Source of the DNA: Piper betle
Taxonomy: Eukaryota > Streptophyta > Magnoliopsida > Piperales > Piperaceae
Direction of reading: 5' to 3'
Assembly: GCA_033002965.1 (NCBI GenBank)
Contig: JAURVB010007807.1
Span: forward strand, 1 to 64,000
DNA: 64,000 nucleotides
Position numbers and translations under genes: made by a program. Numbering within the stretch: the stretch's first letter is position 1; every line of letters starts with the position of its first letter. Under the pieces are notes generated by a model that was not told the origin of the DNA, did not search any database, and was given only the letters and a program-made list of their open reading frames with translations. This document shows positions 50,434-61,856 of this stretch, in pieces.

Positions 50434-53400
50434 ATGGCGCTCTCAATGCAGCAGCAACACAAGGAGTCAAAGCAGATGGACAGCAGCAAGTATGTCCGCT
50501 ACACACCGGAGCAGGTTGAGGCTCTGGAGAGGGTGTACACCGAGTGTCCCAAACCAAGCTCCCTGCGCCGCCAGCAGCTTATACGGGAATACCCCATCCT
50601 CTCCAACATCGAGCCCAAGCAGATCAAAGTCTGGTTTCAGAACAGACGGTATGCAATCCCATCCCCTGCGCCTGCGCCTCAAAATATAACAAAAGATCCC
50701 TCTCTTTTTTTTTAATTATTGTTTTTATTTTAAAATCCTATTCCCTTAGTATTTTTTGTATGCATGCATTTTTTTCTATTTCCGTTGGCCTTATTTATTT
50801 CTCTTATGTTTTATTTTGCTGATATTCGGTAAAATCTTACGAGACGTGAGTCAATTTATTTATATCATGTCAATTGGACATTGTGAATTTTTTCCGCCTA
50901 ACTGGGATTGGGGAAAGGCTATAATCCATTCCTCTTACTTATTTAATTATTCCTCCCACACATGTATGAAGAAAAGCGGGTAAAATGTGGCATGTTTTTA
51001 CTCTTTTGGTGTCTTATTGCGAAGCTCTTTCTTAGATAAACAAGAAAATAAATAAATAAATAAATGATAGTTTCTTTTAATTAAATTTCTAATTGGGTTT
51101 TTATCTATTTTCCGCATCAGCGTTCTGATTGGAAATGAATTTGGATTGCCATTGTATAAATATAAATTCTGTCCGTCTATGGTGTGTTTTCAGATGCCGA
51201 GAAAAGCAGAGGAAAGAGGCCTGTCGCCTACAAACCGTGAACAGGAAGCTGACTGCCATGAACAAGCTTTTGATGGAAGAAAATGACCGCTTGCAAAAGC
51301 AGGTCTCTCATTTAGTGTACGAGAATGGCTACATGAAGCAGCAATTTCATAGTGTACGTACCCTTGGAGGACAGATGATCTTGTGTAAACGATTCTTTTG
51401 TTAATGGAATGTAATCCTAAGACTTCTTTTGCCCATGTTATCAAGTGTTCTGATTTGGTTAATTAAGGATCTCTTAATCTTCCAAGAGAGAAAAGTGTTG
51501 AATGATACTCTAAAATATATTCCATAACTCCGAACATATTTTGCAGGCATCCGCCGCAACTACAGACAATAGTTGTGAGTCCGTGGTCACAAGTGGTCAG
51601 CAGCATCCTAACCCAACACCTCAGCACCCACAAAGGGATGCTAACAACCCAGCTGGGTGAGTAAATCATTACTTCTCTGTGTTTGTTCGAATTATGTTTA
51701 CAATGTGAAATCAAGTGTGCATCATGTGTCAATTCATGCTGCCTTTTCTTTTAAGACATCACCTCACTTCAATCTTTCGAAGTTGTATCATGGAGGGCCT
51801 CTGGTGTAAAACTTCCACTTTGTTTCTATCTGGATTTGTCTCATTGGTGTACATGCTTAAACATTTGTATATCACACAATATCCTTGCTGCCAACCCCAG
51901 TTAGAGAACCAAACCGGGATTCAGTTATTTGCAATGCTTGAAACTTAAGATTCAAGAGTTAGCTAAGGCAAAACCCTTTAAAAGATTACAAGCATTTTCC
52001 CAGCCCTTTAATTTGTTGCATGAACAGGCTCCTTGCTATTGCCGAGGAGACCCTGACAGAGTTCCTAAATAAGGCTACTGGAACTGCTGTCGATTGGGTG
52101 CAGATGCTTGGAATGAAGGTAATGAAAACCTATAACAATGTTAACTTGGCGAATGCTTTATCTGTGTCTTGATCCCTTTTGTGTATGTAGCCTGGTCCGG
52201 ATTCCATTGGAATCGTTGCTGTTTCCCACAATTGTACGGGGGTTGCAGCTCGAGTCTGTGGTCTTGTGGGTCTTGAACCCACAAAGGTATGTCTGACTTT
52301 TTTCATGGTTATTTGCCTTATATATTGTAGTATTTTAGAGCATTTGTGCTGTCATCTTCAGGTTGCAGAACTTCTTAAAGATCGTGTCTCTTGGTATCGT
52401 GATTGCCGCTGCCTTGAGGTTGTGACTACACTTCCTACTGGAAATGGTGGAAGTATAGAGCTCATGTACATGCAGGTTAAATGGTTTTATGTAGTTGTCC
52501 ATTTTGGATGTTTATTAACCGCTATATATTGTGAAACATGGTTGTTTTTTTCTTTTCCGCCTTTCAGACATATGCTCCAACAACTTTGGCGGCTGCTCGT
52601 GACTTTTGGACCTTGAGATACATTACTGGTCTCGATGATGGAAGTCTCGTGGTAGGCTGCCTTTATCTTTGAACCGTACTTGAGCCCTTTTGTACGAAAA
52701 TTGTTACTTTTTCTATCTATATGCAAGTAAAGTTCTGAAAGTGTAAGATTTTTCTGTCTTCTAGATTTGTGAGAGATCGTTGACTTCATCAACTGGAGGC
52801 CCTACGGGTCCTCCTGCACCTACCTTTGTTAGAGCTGAAATGCTTCCTAGTGGTTATTTGATACGATCTTGTGAGGGTGGTGGTTCCATTCTGCACATTG
52901 TTGATCATGTTGATCTGGATGTAAGTTACTAGGACAAACAATTGCTTAATCCTTTTGTGCATAATGAACTTTTGTTTTTTGCTCAGGCATGGAGTGTTCC
53001 TGAAGTGCTTAGACCACTATATGAATCGTCAAAAGTTCTAGCACAAAAAATGACCATTGCAGTAAGTGTATGTACATTCCATTAACGCCACTATTTTCCA
53101 GTGCTTAGAAAATTCTTTTCTTTTTTTCAAAGGCCTTGCGTCATATAAGGCAAATTGCTCAAGAATCAAGTGGAGAAATTGTTTACAGAGGTGGCCGCCA
53201 GCCTGCTATGCTTCGCACCTACAGCCAAAAATTAAGCAGGTGAGAATCTGATTTCTTGTAATGGTTTTGCTTCTTATGGTTACTCTCTGAGAAGCGTACG
53301 TTTTTACTGTAGAGGCTTTAATGATGCTGTGAATGGATTTGCTGATGATGGATGGTCCCTGATGAACACTGATGGGGTGGATGATGTTACAATCATGACA

Positions 53401-55978
53401 AATTCTTCTCCGAGCAAGCTATTTGGTATTCATAACGCTTCAATGATGCTCTCTACCATAGGAAGTGGAGTCTTGTGTGCAAAGGCATCCATGTTGCTGC
53501 AGGTAAATAGCTTACATGCCACGCTTTGAATCCTTTGGCTGTTTGCGGAAGCTAGGGTAAGAAGCTCACTTAATGTGATGTTCAGTTTCCTAGGCTGCCT
53601 GAGCTTTTAGATAATTTCCATTTTGAGAGCAGATAGTTATATTGTTAGCATTGCCTATATTGTGTCAAAGATAATTTGTTGGATAATGTTCTAGAATTTA
53701 ACCACTTCAAGTATTTGTTCCCCGATTGCATGACAAGACATGTTGCAAATTCATTTTTAAGTTTTACTTTTTATGGGGTCACATCATTTCGATCATAGAT
53801 AAAACTAAAAGCATTTCCCCGTATTTGTGTGGTTGTACTTTGTTCTGTAGAACGTTCCACCAGCTTTACTTGTCAGATTTTTGAGGGAGCATCGGTCAGA
53901 GTGGGCCGATTCTGGGATGGATGCATATTCTGCTGCTTTGCTGAGAGCTTGCCCCAGTATTATCCCTGGCACAGGTGGTGTTGGTGGCTTTCCAGGCAGT
54001 CAAGTGATCCAACCTTTAGCACAAACAGTCGAAAACGAAGAGGTAATTTATGGCATCATTGGAGCCTCCTTTTTAAGTACTGCGTCAACTGGAATTACTA
54101 AAACGCAATGTTGGCCAGTTTCTAGAGGTGGTTAGGCTTGAAGCTCATGGTTTTGCCCATGATGATTCTGTTTTAGCAAGAGACATGTATCTTCTTCAGG
54201 TGAACTTCTGTTTGTTGGAAATTGATTCTTTTTCCTCCTGTGTGAACTTCAGTCTGAAATGTCTCTTCTGTATGCAGCTTTGCAGTGGGGTGGACGAGAA
54301 TGCAATTGGTTCCTGTGCTCAGCTTGTCTTTGCTCCCATTGATGAAAATTTTGCAGATGATATCCCCCTTCTGCCATCAGGTTTTCGAGTCATCCAACTG
54401 GATCCTAAGACAGTAAGTGAGATATTGCAAACAATTTCAACAGTTTAGAGCCAGAGTTTCAGAGAATCATCTTCTGGCACTAATTGTGCCTGCTGGCTTA
54501 GAATTTGCTTCTTTTGTGATCAGAGTGTGATTGCAGCTTTAACGTTCTCAAGTTGATGACTCCTAGTGATATTAGTCCTCACGGTAGATAAGGAAAGGGG
54601 GTCAGCCCTTGCCCGTAATTATCACTTCAGTTTAGTCACTTCTATTACCTTATTATAGTGTTAAGTGGTCTATTAGAAATTTGATTCCTAGTTTTTATGA
54701 TATAGTTGTTGAGTACTTTTAGAAATTTTATATTATCCTTGGTTTGTTGGTGCTAAATGCTGTTAATGGGGGAAAACTTATATCTTGTGCTTGCATTATG
54801 TTTAGAGCTTTGACATCTGGTTTTCAACGTATGTACTTTAACTTACCATATTATTGAGTTATTGCTAATGACATTGCAGGACAGACATGCTGGTACTCGT
54901 ACTCTGGACCTTGCTTCTGCTCTTGAAAGTCCTGGTAGTCGCCCAACTGGTGAAATGGCCTCTGATGCGTTCAAATCTAGATCAGTGCTTACCATTGCTT
55001 TCCAGTTTACTTTTGAGAGCCATCTTCGTGAAGATGTGGCAGCAATGGCCCGCCATTATGTAAGGACTGTTGTTGGTTCTGTACAGAGGGTTGCCATGGC
55101 CATTGCACCTTCTCGTTTAAGTACACACTTGACTCCCAAAGTATCTCCTAGTTCCCCCGAGGCTTTAACTTTAGTGCGATGGATAACTCGCAGTTACCGG
55201 TCTGTGCTTATCCTGTGTTTAACCTTTATGTTGATATTTATATATGTTTATGCCTTAACGCTAGTGAGACTAATTGCAGGTTTCATACTGGAGTTGATCT
55301 CCTTAGAGGTGAAAATCAAACAGGCGATTCTCTTTTGAAACTTCTTTGGAATCACTCTGATGCAATCATGTGCTGCTCCCTGAAGTTAGATGTACTTTCT
55401 GACTCCATATCTTTTGATGTTGTACAGAAAAAAGATAACTATAATATCTGAGGATGATAAATGTTTTAGTTTTCGTACAAGATGTCATGTACTGACACCT
55501 CTATCAAACTCAGGCATCTCCTGTCTTCATTTTTTCCAACCAAGCTGGACTAGACATGTTGGAGACCACACTTCTTGCTCTCCAAGATATAATGTTGGAC
55601 AAGGTTCTTGATGAAACTGGTAGAAAGGTGCTCTGGTCTGAGTTTGGGAAGATAATGCAGCAGGTCAGTAAACACTTTTGCTTCTTTTGAGGGTTAAACT
55701 CATCAAAATGCCGCCTTGAAAGTAGATTTTATGCATGCCTTGTTAAATTTGGTCCCAGATATCTTGTTTGGAGCTTAGGTTTTTACCTTGGCGACACAGA
55801 TTTCTTACTTGTGGCTACCCTTTCGTTTCAGGGATTCTATTATCTACCGGGTGGGGTATGTGTGTCGAGCATGGGACGACCAGTTTCATATGAGCAGGCT
55901 ATAGTATGGAAAGTTCTAAATGACGAGAATGCAAATCATTGTCTGGCTTTTGAGTTTATCAATTGGTCTTTTATTTAA
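50434..55978 (+). CDS. PHV: HD-ZIP III transcription factor, PHABULOSA/PHAVOLUTA clade
   Basis: This nuclear regulator specifies adaxial organ identity, vascular patterning and meristem function. Eighteen exons: 50434-50648, 51194-51353, 51547-51656, 52028-52118, 52191-52286, 52362-52475, 52568-52651, 52765-52920, 52987-53061, 53133-53239, 53313-53502, 53851-54042, 54119-54199, 54278-54412, 54880-55199, 55280-55391, 55514-55663, 55832-55978. They give 844 residues, all in frame. The homeodomain lies at about 18-78 (IEPKQIKVWFQNRR), directly followed by a leucine zipper (about 83-120), a START lipid-binding-like domain (about 162-375) and a C-terminal MEKHLA domain (from about 695, ending CLAFEFINWSFI). 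Clade markers are TTDNSCESVV.SGQQ, WVQMLGMKPGPDSIGIVAVS, LTLVRWITRSY and CCSLKxxASPVF. The start at 50434 has a good context (gcagaaATGG); an in-frame ATG at 50419 is an alternative. Rice HOX32/33 are the likely monocot counterparts. Confidence 0.95.
52108..52200 (+). promoter_or_regulatory. miR165/166 target site, split by intron 4
   Basis: The mRNA would read TTGGAATGAAG (52108-52118) joined to CCTGGTCCGG (52191-52200), encoding LGMKPGP in the START domain. This is the known miR165/166 cleavage site of class III HD-ZIP mRNAs and, as in other family members, it forms only after splicing. The usual GGGATG is GGAATG here, a synonymous Gly change that turns a G:U wobble into an A:U pair. Confidence 0.9.
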
Positions 55979-57330
55979 GATCTGCTGGATTGGTAACGAG
56001 AAGTCAGGATCCATGTTTCTGCTAAGCTAATATTTATATATATGCTTGATGATAGAACCGGTGTGAGATGAAAAATAAATTCTGAATTGAAAATCTTGGA
56101 CAAAGTGTGCTAAATTATGGGAGGGGACAATTCAGACTAATGTCTAGTTGGCTACTATTTATATTTATGCTTATATTTGAGTCGTACAAGTTTGGGCGAT
56201 TTTATCATCATTACTGTTGGTTTGTATGGTTCCTTTTTGAGAAAGGAGTAGATGGATTGGATTATTGGATGCAAAGCTGACTGCTATGTCATGTGATTGG
56301 TATGCGAATCAGCTGGCAGCTGGAGTAGAAGATCCCTTCTTACCAGGTTGCCACCCATCTTAGCAGGAGCAAAGTAGGAGCTTCCTGCAATTCGTTAATG
56401 GCACAAACCTATCGAAGAAGAGGTCAGTCTAACATGGACGAGAAAAACTATTCCATTAGAGAAAAATAACATAAAAAGCGCATAAGCCCTCTCAATTTCG
56501 ATTCGTCTTTTATTACTTGCTAATTGGGTTTACCGAGACCCCTTTTAATGACTTGAGCTATCTAGCCTTGAAATGATCCACCTGACTTAACTAACTAAGC
56601 GTTCACTGTCCTCCTTTGTCTCTGCACTCTCATCGGCTTGTCCACTGTCCTTTTGCTATTACAGCGTGTGGCAGTGATCGACAGAGGTAAGGCAGGTACG
56701 GCGCCAGCTATGGATGCAACATAGCTATAAGTGGTGAGGTCCGGAACCCATTCCAGCTTCGGATGGTGACTTTGTTGATAGAGGCTGGCGGACTTAGAGA
56801 AGGAGACAACTTTTATGTACCAGAAGAACAAAACTATACACCATAATCCTGTTACCCATTGGTTGCTTCCCCTGCAGGTTTCTCAAGACGGATTGGACAG
56901 TATGCAGCCTATCAGGAACCCGTTTCTGGTCAAGAGGACGACGTAGAGCTGCAAAGTTAACAAGAATACGAGCTCAAGTTATTTTAAAGAGGAAGATGCA
57001 TTAAAAGGAGGAAAACTTGAAAAGCTGAAAAATTAATCAGAACTCTCAGATATGCCTCGGAGTTGAGAAACTTCATGAAGAACATGAAACCCACTCCTCC
57101 AGTAACTTTCGCGTTGATGTACGTGTTTTTGACCATGCACGGGGGGCTAATCAAGAATCTCAGAAATTAATTTGGAGACCGACTTGATGATCATCAGCGC
57201 ATATATATATTACAGTGGAGAGCGAATCGAAACACAAATGAGATCAACTCAGTCAAAAAAATCGAGTATATATATATATATAACACATGCGTGTTCTGGG
57301 GGAGGCCGCAAGCAAACTGTTCTTGTTGAA
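55979..57330. other. Intergenic: HD-ZIP III 3' flank and downstream DNA
   Basis: This holds the HD-ZIP III 3' UTR and then DNA without a firm gene. A possible relic exon lies at 56878-56960. A TA microsatellite sits at 57265-57283. Confidence 0.45.
56878..56960 (+). pseudogene. Possible orphan terminal exon of unknown family
   Basis: After the acceptor-like cctgcag (56871-56877) the plus strand reads FSRRIGQYAAYQEP then VSGQEDDVELQS and TAA. The composition looks like a genuine polar C-terminus, but no matching upstream exons were identified. It could be a relic or chance. Confidence 0.2.
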
Positions 57331-60014
57331 CTAACCATCCAAGGACGTGCTCTTCTTGTGCTTCCCACGACGTACCTTCCCCTTGTCTACCTTTCCCTTC
57401 TCGTTCTCTTGTTTGTTTATGGATCCATCTTCAGCACCGCACATCTGCAACTTGATTCTGAATCCAAACTTCTTGGGCCAATTACTACTCCTCTCACGCC
57501 CCAACTTTTCAATTTGTTGTTTTATGTTACCATACTCAAGCTCTTACACCCTCATCCTCATGTTATCCATCTCCACTCTCAGAACTTGGTTATCTCGCAC
57601 CGCATTGGCCCATCCACCCTCACTTGGCCCTGCAATCCTAGTTCTCAGAGGCCTTGATCCTTCAAGGTTCTCCGATACGAGAAAGCAGCCTGCAATCGAC
57701 GTCCTCAGTTGAGGTTGCTCAAAGAAGAGTACTTGCACTATGACTCGAAGAGGCAGCCTCTCGTTTTGAGCTGCATAGGTGCAAGCTTCCAGAGAGAGCT
57801 TCTTACAGTTCATCAGCCGGAACAACTGCTCCCTTTCTGAATCTGCAAGCCAAGGGTGTTCCTTCAAAATGCAAGATAAACTGCTTAAAACCTGGACAAA
57901 ATATGAATCCTTATATCCTCAAGAAACTTTCACAAGAACATGTAAGACTAGGATATAGTAGGGACCTTAAGATAAATGTCAATTGCACGATAAAGCCCAT
58001 CATCCAAAGCCCTGGCATAGTCTGGAACTGCTGAAGCCAATGACCGGTATTTGGGCAGCTTCAGATTGCTGTCCGATGCGATCTCCGCCAGGTAACCATC
58101 AATAAGCTTGGCCACCATTGTCAATGGAGTCAAAGAAGGCGATTCTATAGCTGGTCATCGTCAGCCAGGCCAGGGAAGCTCCACCACAAGCCTGATCTAT
58201 TGCGAGAAAGTGTTCTAGGATGCGCTGAACACAGTCTACATTGTAAAGTGGTTCCATAGAATTTGAGAAATTTGGCAGTAATAGATCTTCTAAAGTTGCT
58301 TGATCCAACTGCATTCCTATACGTTTCTCTAACCTTGAAATGCAATGTTCCCTAGCCAGTAGAATCATACCAATTCTTAGGAGCCCAAACAAAAATTTAA
58401 TGGATGCAATTCCCTTTTCCATAGGCAGTAAACTTTCAATCTCCACCAGCAAATGCCTCTGCTCATCTTCGGACAACATTATTGGAACACAGAAGCTATG
58501 CGGTTGTTAGATTCAGTCATGGATTGACGCCTGCTCAGACCAGGAAGATATCGCCTGCATAGTGGGCAAGTGAAGCAGATATATTTTCATGCATGACGCC
58601 GCGGGATGCCATGGCAGTAATTAGTCTCTTGAAGAGAGGAAGGCCGAAAGAAGAAGCATCCTCAAACCACCATTCCGTGCTAGCATTTCTTGGCCTTGCT
58701 CCTGTGCTCATTCCATTCCACAGAACACTTCCACCTGGGCTTTGACTGGCTCCATGCCCTGTCATGGGTCGTCCAAACAAGTTTGGGTTCAGTACAAGCT
58801 TTTACAACAAGTGAATCTAAACACCTCTTCACCAAGTTCAATTCTTCAGCACAAGGAAGTAAATCTTCACATGCTTCAAGAGCCTTGATTGAATCTTTCC
58901 AACTACGAATAACAAACTGGTTTAAGAAAATTTCTGTTTGATGAATAAGGTTTCCTTCTTCGTATTCTTGAGTCATTTGAAGATGCTCTGCGGCACAGCG
59001 AAGGCAGATCACATTAGAAGGTGTGATTTCCAGTTTGATTCCATAACAGAATTTGGCAACTAGCTCAAATGCTTTGGCTCTTCCAGGCATGTCAGAGAGC
59101 TTAATAACAGATATCTCCTCTTTGTTCTTCACTCTCTGTGAAATCAATTGCTCCATGACCCCACTCCTAGATAAGAGTGGAAACTGAAACATATGACCTC
59201 AAGTAAGCCAGGGATGAAGTGGCAAAGGAAACATTGTAAAACTGAAATCAAACATTTGACAATCTAATAGCAAAAACAACTAACCTTGTGAAGATGAAAG
59301 GACATGTCGCCGACCTCGACAACAATATCACTAGGAAAGCCAGTCGTACAAAACCTGAAACACAGCATGTGCTGAGTTAGAAACTAGGTTCTGCCAGTGC
59401 CCAAGAAAAACTTGATAGACATGATTTCATTCTCATGATCCTCATCAAAAATGAAATAATTCTGCTTCAAGGGCGTGTTATCAATAAATTGGTTGTTTGG
59501 TGGAAAATAACACCACCGTCGAAATCTGGAAAAAGAAACATGGGAAGTCCTTTCCCATAGCAGCAGATCTTTCGAATATAATGTTTCGAAGTAATAAACG
59601 CAGGACGCATACTTGTGAGTTAGGAATGAGCAACAACACTAGATAACAACATCGGCTCGAATTTCAATTGAAGACATAGTCTGCAATCGACAAAATATAC
59701 AAAAGAACATGTATAGAGATTATGGTAAATCACACGTAAATGTAACAATTTAATAAGAAAACTCAAGCAGTAGACAAAGTGGTAATGATGTTAATCAATA
59801 CATAGGAAAACGTTGAACCAATCATATAGCCTAGAACCTTTTTTGCTTTTTTTCGCACTTTAGGCCAACACAGAAAATAGTAACAAAGGCAGCTAATTTG
59901 AGGATGAAATCAAATAAGATGAAATACAAAGTAGGGGGAAAAAGAGGAAAAAAGGAAGGCATACCAGGTTTGGCCTTGACAACGTAATGCATTGGACTTT
60001 GATCCGAGTTTCAT
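57331..60014 (-). pseudogene. NPH3/RPT2-like BTB protein, decayed (At1g30440 type)
   Basis: The family acts as CUL3 substrate adaptors in phototropin/auxin signalling. Four exons in transcript order: 60014-59965, 59354-59285, 59183-57966, 57861-57331. The BTB/POZ part reads DIVVEVGDMSFHLHK, FPLLSRSGVMEQL, AKAFELVAKFCYGIKLEIT and YLRCAAEHL-like. NPH3-domain wording follows: SPGGSVLWNGMSTGARPRN, EKRIGMQLDQATLEDLLLPN, LYNVDCVQRIL, SLEACTYAAQNERLPLRVIV and GCFLVSENLEGSRPL. Lesions: the usual first Met is ATT (60023-60021), leaving Met-4 as the first start. Single-base frame changes occur near 58783, 58555, 58500, 58180 and 58150. TAA at 57546-57544 replaces the conserved Cys of MRVCELE, after which the frame stays open for 70 more family-like codons (ELEYGN..KKFGFRIKLQMC) to TAG at 57331. 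Splice sites are intact. Local assembly errors could explain the indels but not easily the nonsense and start changes. Confidence 0.8.
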
Positions 60015-60301
60015 GTAGGCAATCTTTTTAAGAAGGAGAATGAAAATTAGGTGTAATTGTTCACGGAAGGGAGTTTTATGAGTCATTTCATAGTTTAATT
60101 TATGGTACTGAAAATAAAGAAGAGTTTGAATCACAATGAAGTGAAATAATGAAAGATAATTGCGTGGAGGAAAATGAGTGATTAAAATCCATATAAACAA
60201 TTCATCATGCGTGGGTGCCTGTATATAGTAAAGGTATATTTTTGGCTTGTATAAAAAGTTTGTAATGAAGTGAATCTTAAAACTCATTTTACTTAAGGTA
60301 T
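60015..60301. other. 5' flank of the NPH3 pseudogene
   Basis: AT-rich DNA presumed to hold the former leader of the NPH3 gene. No other feature seen. Confidence 0.4.
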
Positions 60302-61400
60302 GTGAACAAAAAAAATAGCCTTATTAAATTTATACATAGATTTGAGAGAACTATCAAAAGACAAAAATTGAACGAGGTAAAAAAATCTTATGAAAATTCA
60401 TATAAAAGTCTCAAATTGGTCACTCCATTTAAGATAGAATGTAAAATGACAAAGGTTTATACTCGAAAAATATTTTATAAGTATCAAAAAGAATTACAAT
60501 GTAGTTTGGTTTGTTACTCATCTCATAAGAAATTAGATGGGGAGGATGTTGAACAGTACGATGTAACATGTTGTAGAAATAATAAAGAATTGGTTGCACG
60601 TGTTACTTAGGAGTTGACAGTAGATGCACATGTAGTTGTCAACTTTTAGAAAGTAAAGGTATTCCATGTTGTAGATGCACATGTAGTTGTCAACTTTTAG
60701 AAAGTGAAGGTATTCTATATAGGCATTTACTGTATGTAGTGAGATTGAATGAATGTAATATTTTACCTTAACTCTATATCATGAAGAGATAGACAATTGA
60801 AATAGCAAAGAAAGTTATTTTTTACGTTGATAGAATGGAACTTCATGGCAATTGCAACAAAACGTTATTTAATAATTGGAGAGAATTGCACTGTATATTC
60901 AATTGATGGGCCAAAAAGCCATATTCATCATCTGAGATATTTGACTTCGCTGAGCAAAAACTTTTGAAGATAGATAAATTGGTAGAAGGTGTGGTAAATG
61001 ATCCACATCATAGAATACAAGTACATCATAGAATACAAGTACATCCACCGACACAATCAAAGACAAAAGGAAGTGATAAAAGATGGAAGAGTGGCAAAGA
61101 ACTTCTAGTGGACTATATGGTAAAATATAGGCTATGCCATGGTTGCAATAAACGGGAGTTGGGCATGATGAGCGCACTTGCCCTGCAATTGTAGCACATT
61201 GGTAATGTTGCCTAACGCAACCCTTATTTTGATCTTTGTTATATATAATTTATGTGATTATTTTCTATATTTTGTTTTAAAATATGTAGGCAAAAAAATG
61301 TTCCACCTGAAAGTGGACTCGTGGAGTCTATTCAGGGGCGTCAGTGCAGTGCTGGCAAATCTCAAAGCAGTGATACAGAACAACTATAATAGCTCCAAAT
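60302..61400 (+). pseudogene. FAR1/FHY3-like (MULE transposase-derived) C-terminal fragment, broken
   Basis: The wording is typical of the C-terminal half of FAR1-related proteins, which are domesticated Mutator transposases. A basic coiled region (SLIKFIHRFERTIKRQK) is followed by MTKVYTRKIFYKYQKELQ. A degenerate SWIM zinc finger CSCQLLESEGILYRHLLYVV (60690-60745) has Tyr where the family has Cys. Then come LNECNILP, a Lys-rich tail and a CCHC-type zinc knuckle CHGCNKREL..GHDERTC (61136-61188) that needs one frame change. Stops, frame shifts and a 50-bp tandem duplication interrupt it. A last exon-like piece (NVPPESGLVESIQGRQCSAG, about 61298-61385) ends at a stop. No DDE catalytic region is present. 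It could be a relic of a MULE element or of a FAR1 gene. Confidence 0.65.
60622..60718 (+). repeat. 50-bp tandem duplication in the FAR1-like fragment
   Basis: GTAGATGCACATGTAGTTGT plus CAACTTTTAGAAAGT and GGTATTC occur twice, starting at 60622 and 60672. The unit covers the SWIM CxC codons, so the finger half is duplicated and the frame lost. Confidence 0.85.
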
Positions 61401-61639
61401 TTGGAAGGATTGTATGATCTTAATGATTTGTAACTTATTTCCATGAATTGCTATTAGCTTTAATTAAACTTGACAAATTTGTAACTTGTAAGTTTGAACA
61501 TATATTCATCATGTGGAAGAAAGTTAAATAAGATGGCTCTCATGTGTTTTGTTTCTGATATATTTTCGAATTCATCAACATAATTTAAATGTTGATCCCA
61601 AAATTAATTTTACAACTGTTTACCAAGTTAAGATGCCTT

Positions 61640-61850
61640 ATTTCGGAATATTGACTTGAGTCGGGACCGAATCAAGTTTCTATTGACTTGACTCGAGTCA
61701 AGACAAAGTCAATTTTTTATTAACTTGACTCGACTCGAGACCGAGTTAAATTTTTATTGACTTGACTCGAATAGAGACCAAGCCAATTTTTTATTGACTT
61801 GACTCAATTCGAAATTGAGTCAAGTTTTTATTTACTCGAGTCGAGCTTGG
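61640..61850. repeat. Tandem repeats with TTGACTCGAGTCAA palindromes
   Basis: Five diverged units of about 40-50 bp each combine TTGACTTGACTCGA(G/A), GA(C/G)ACC(G/A)A and AAGTTTTTATT. The core GACTCGAGTC is palindromic. Similar words occur at the edge of the CpG-rich block of the LTR family (for example 36966-36983), so this may be related LTR sequence. Confidence 0.65.
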
Positions 61851-61856
61851 CCGCGG

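Noticed and set aside
55380..55395. The HD-ZIP III exon 16 donor looked displaced, adding Leu-Asp after CCSLK
   Set aside because: PHB/PHV proteins, as remembered, carry two extra residues at exactly this place (CCSLKxxASPVF), and the GT donor at 55392 is in phase. This is normal for the clade, not a lesion.
50434..55978. Assignment to the REVOLUTA clade
   Set aside because: TTDNSCESVV, SIGIVAVS, LVRWITRSY and EQA.VWKV fit PHB/PHV better than REV.
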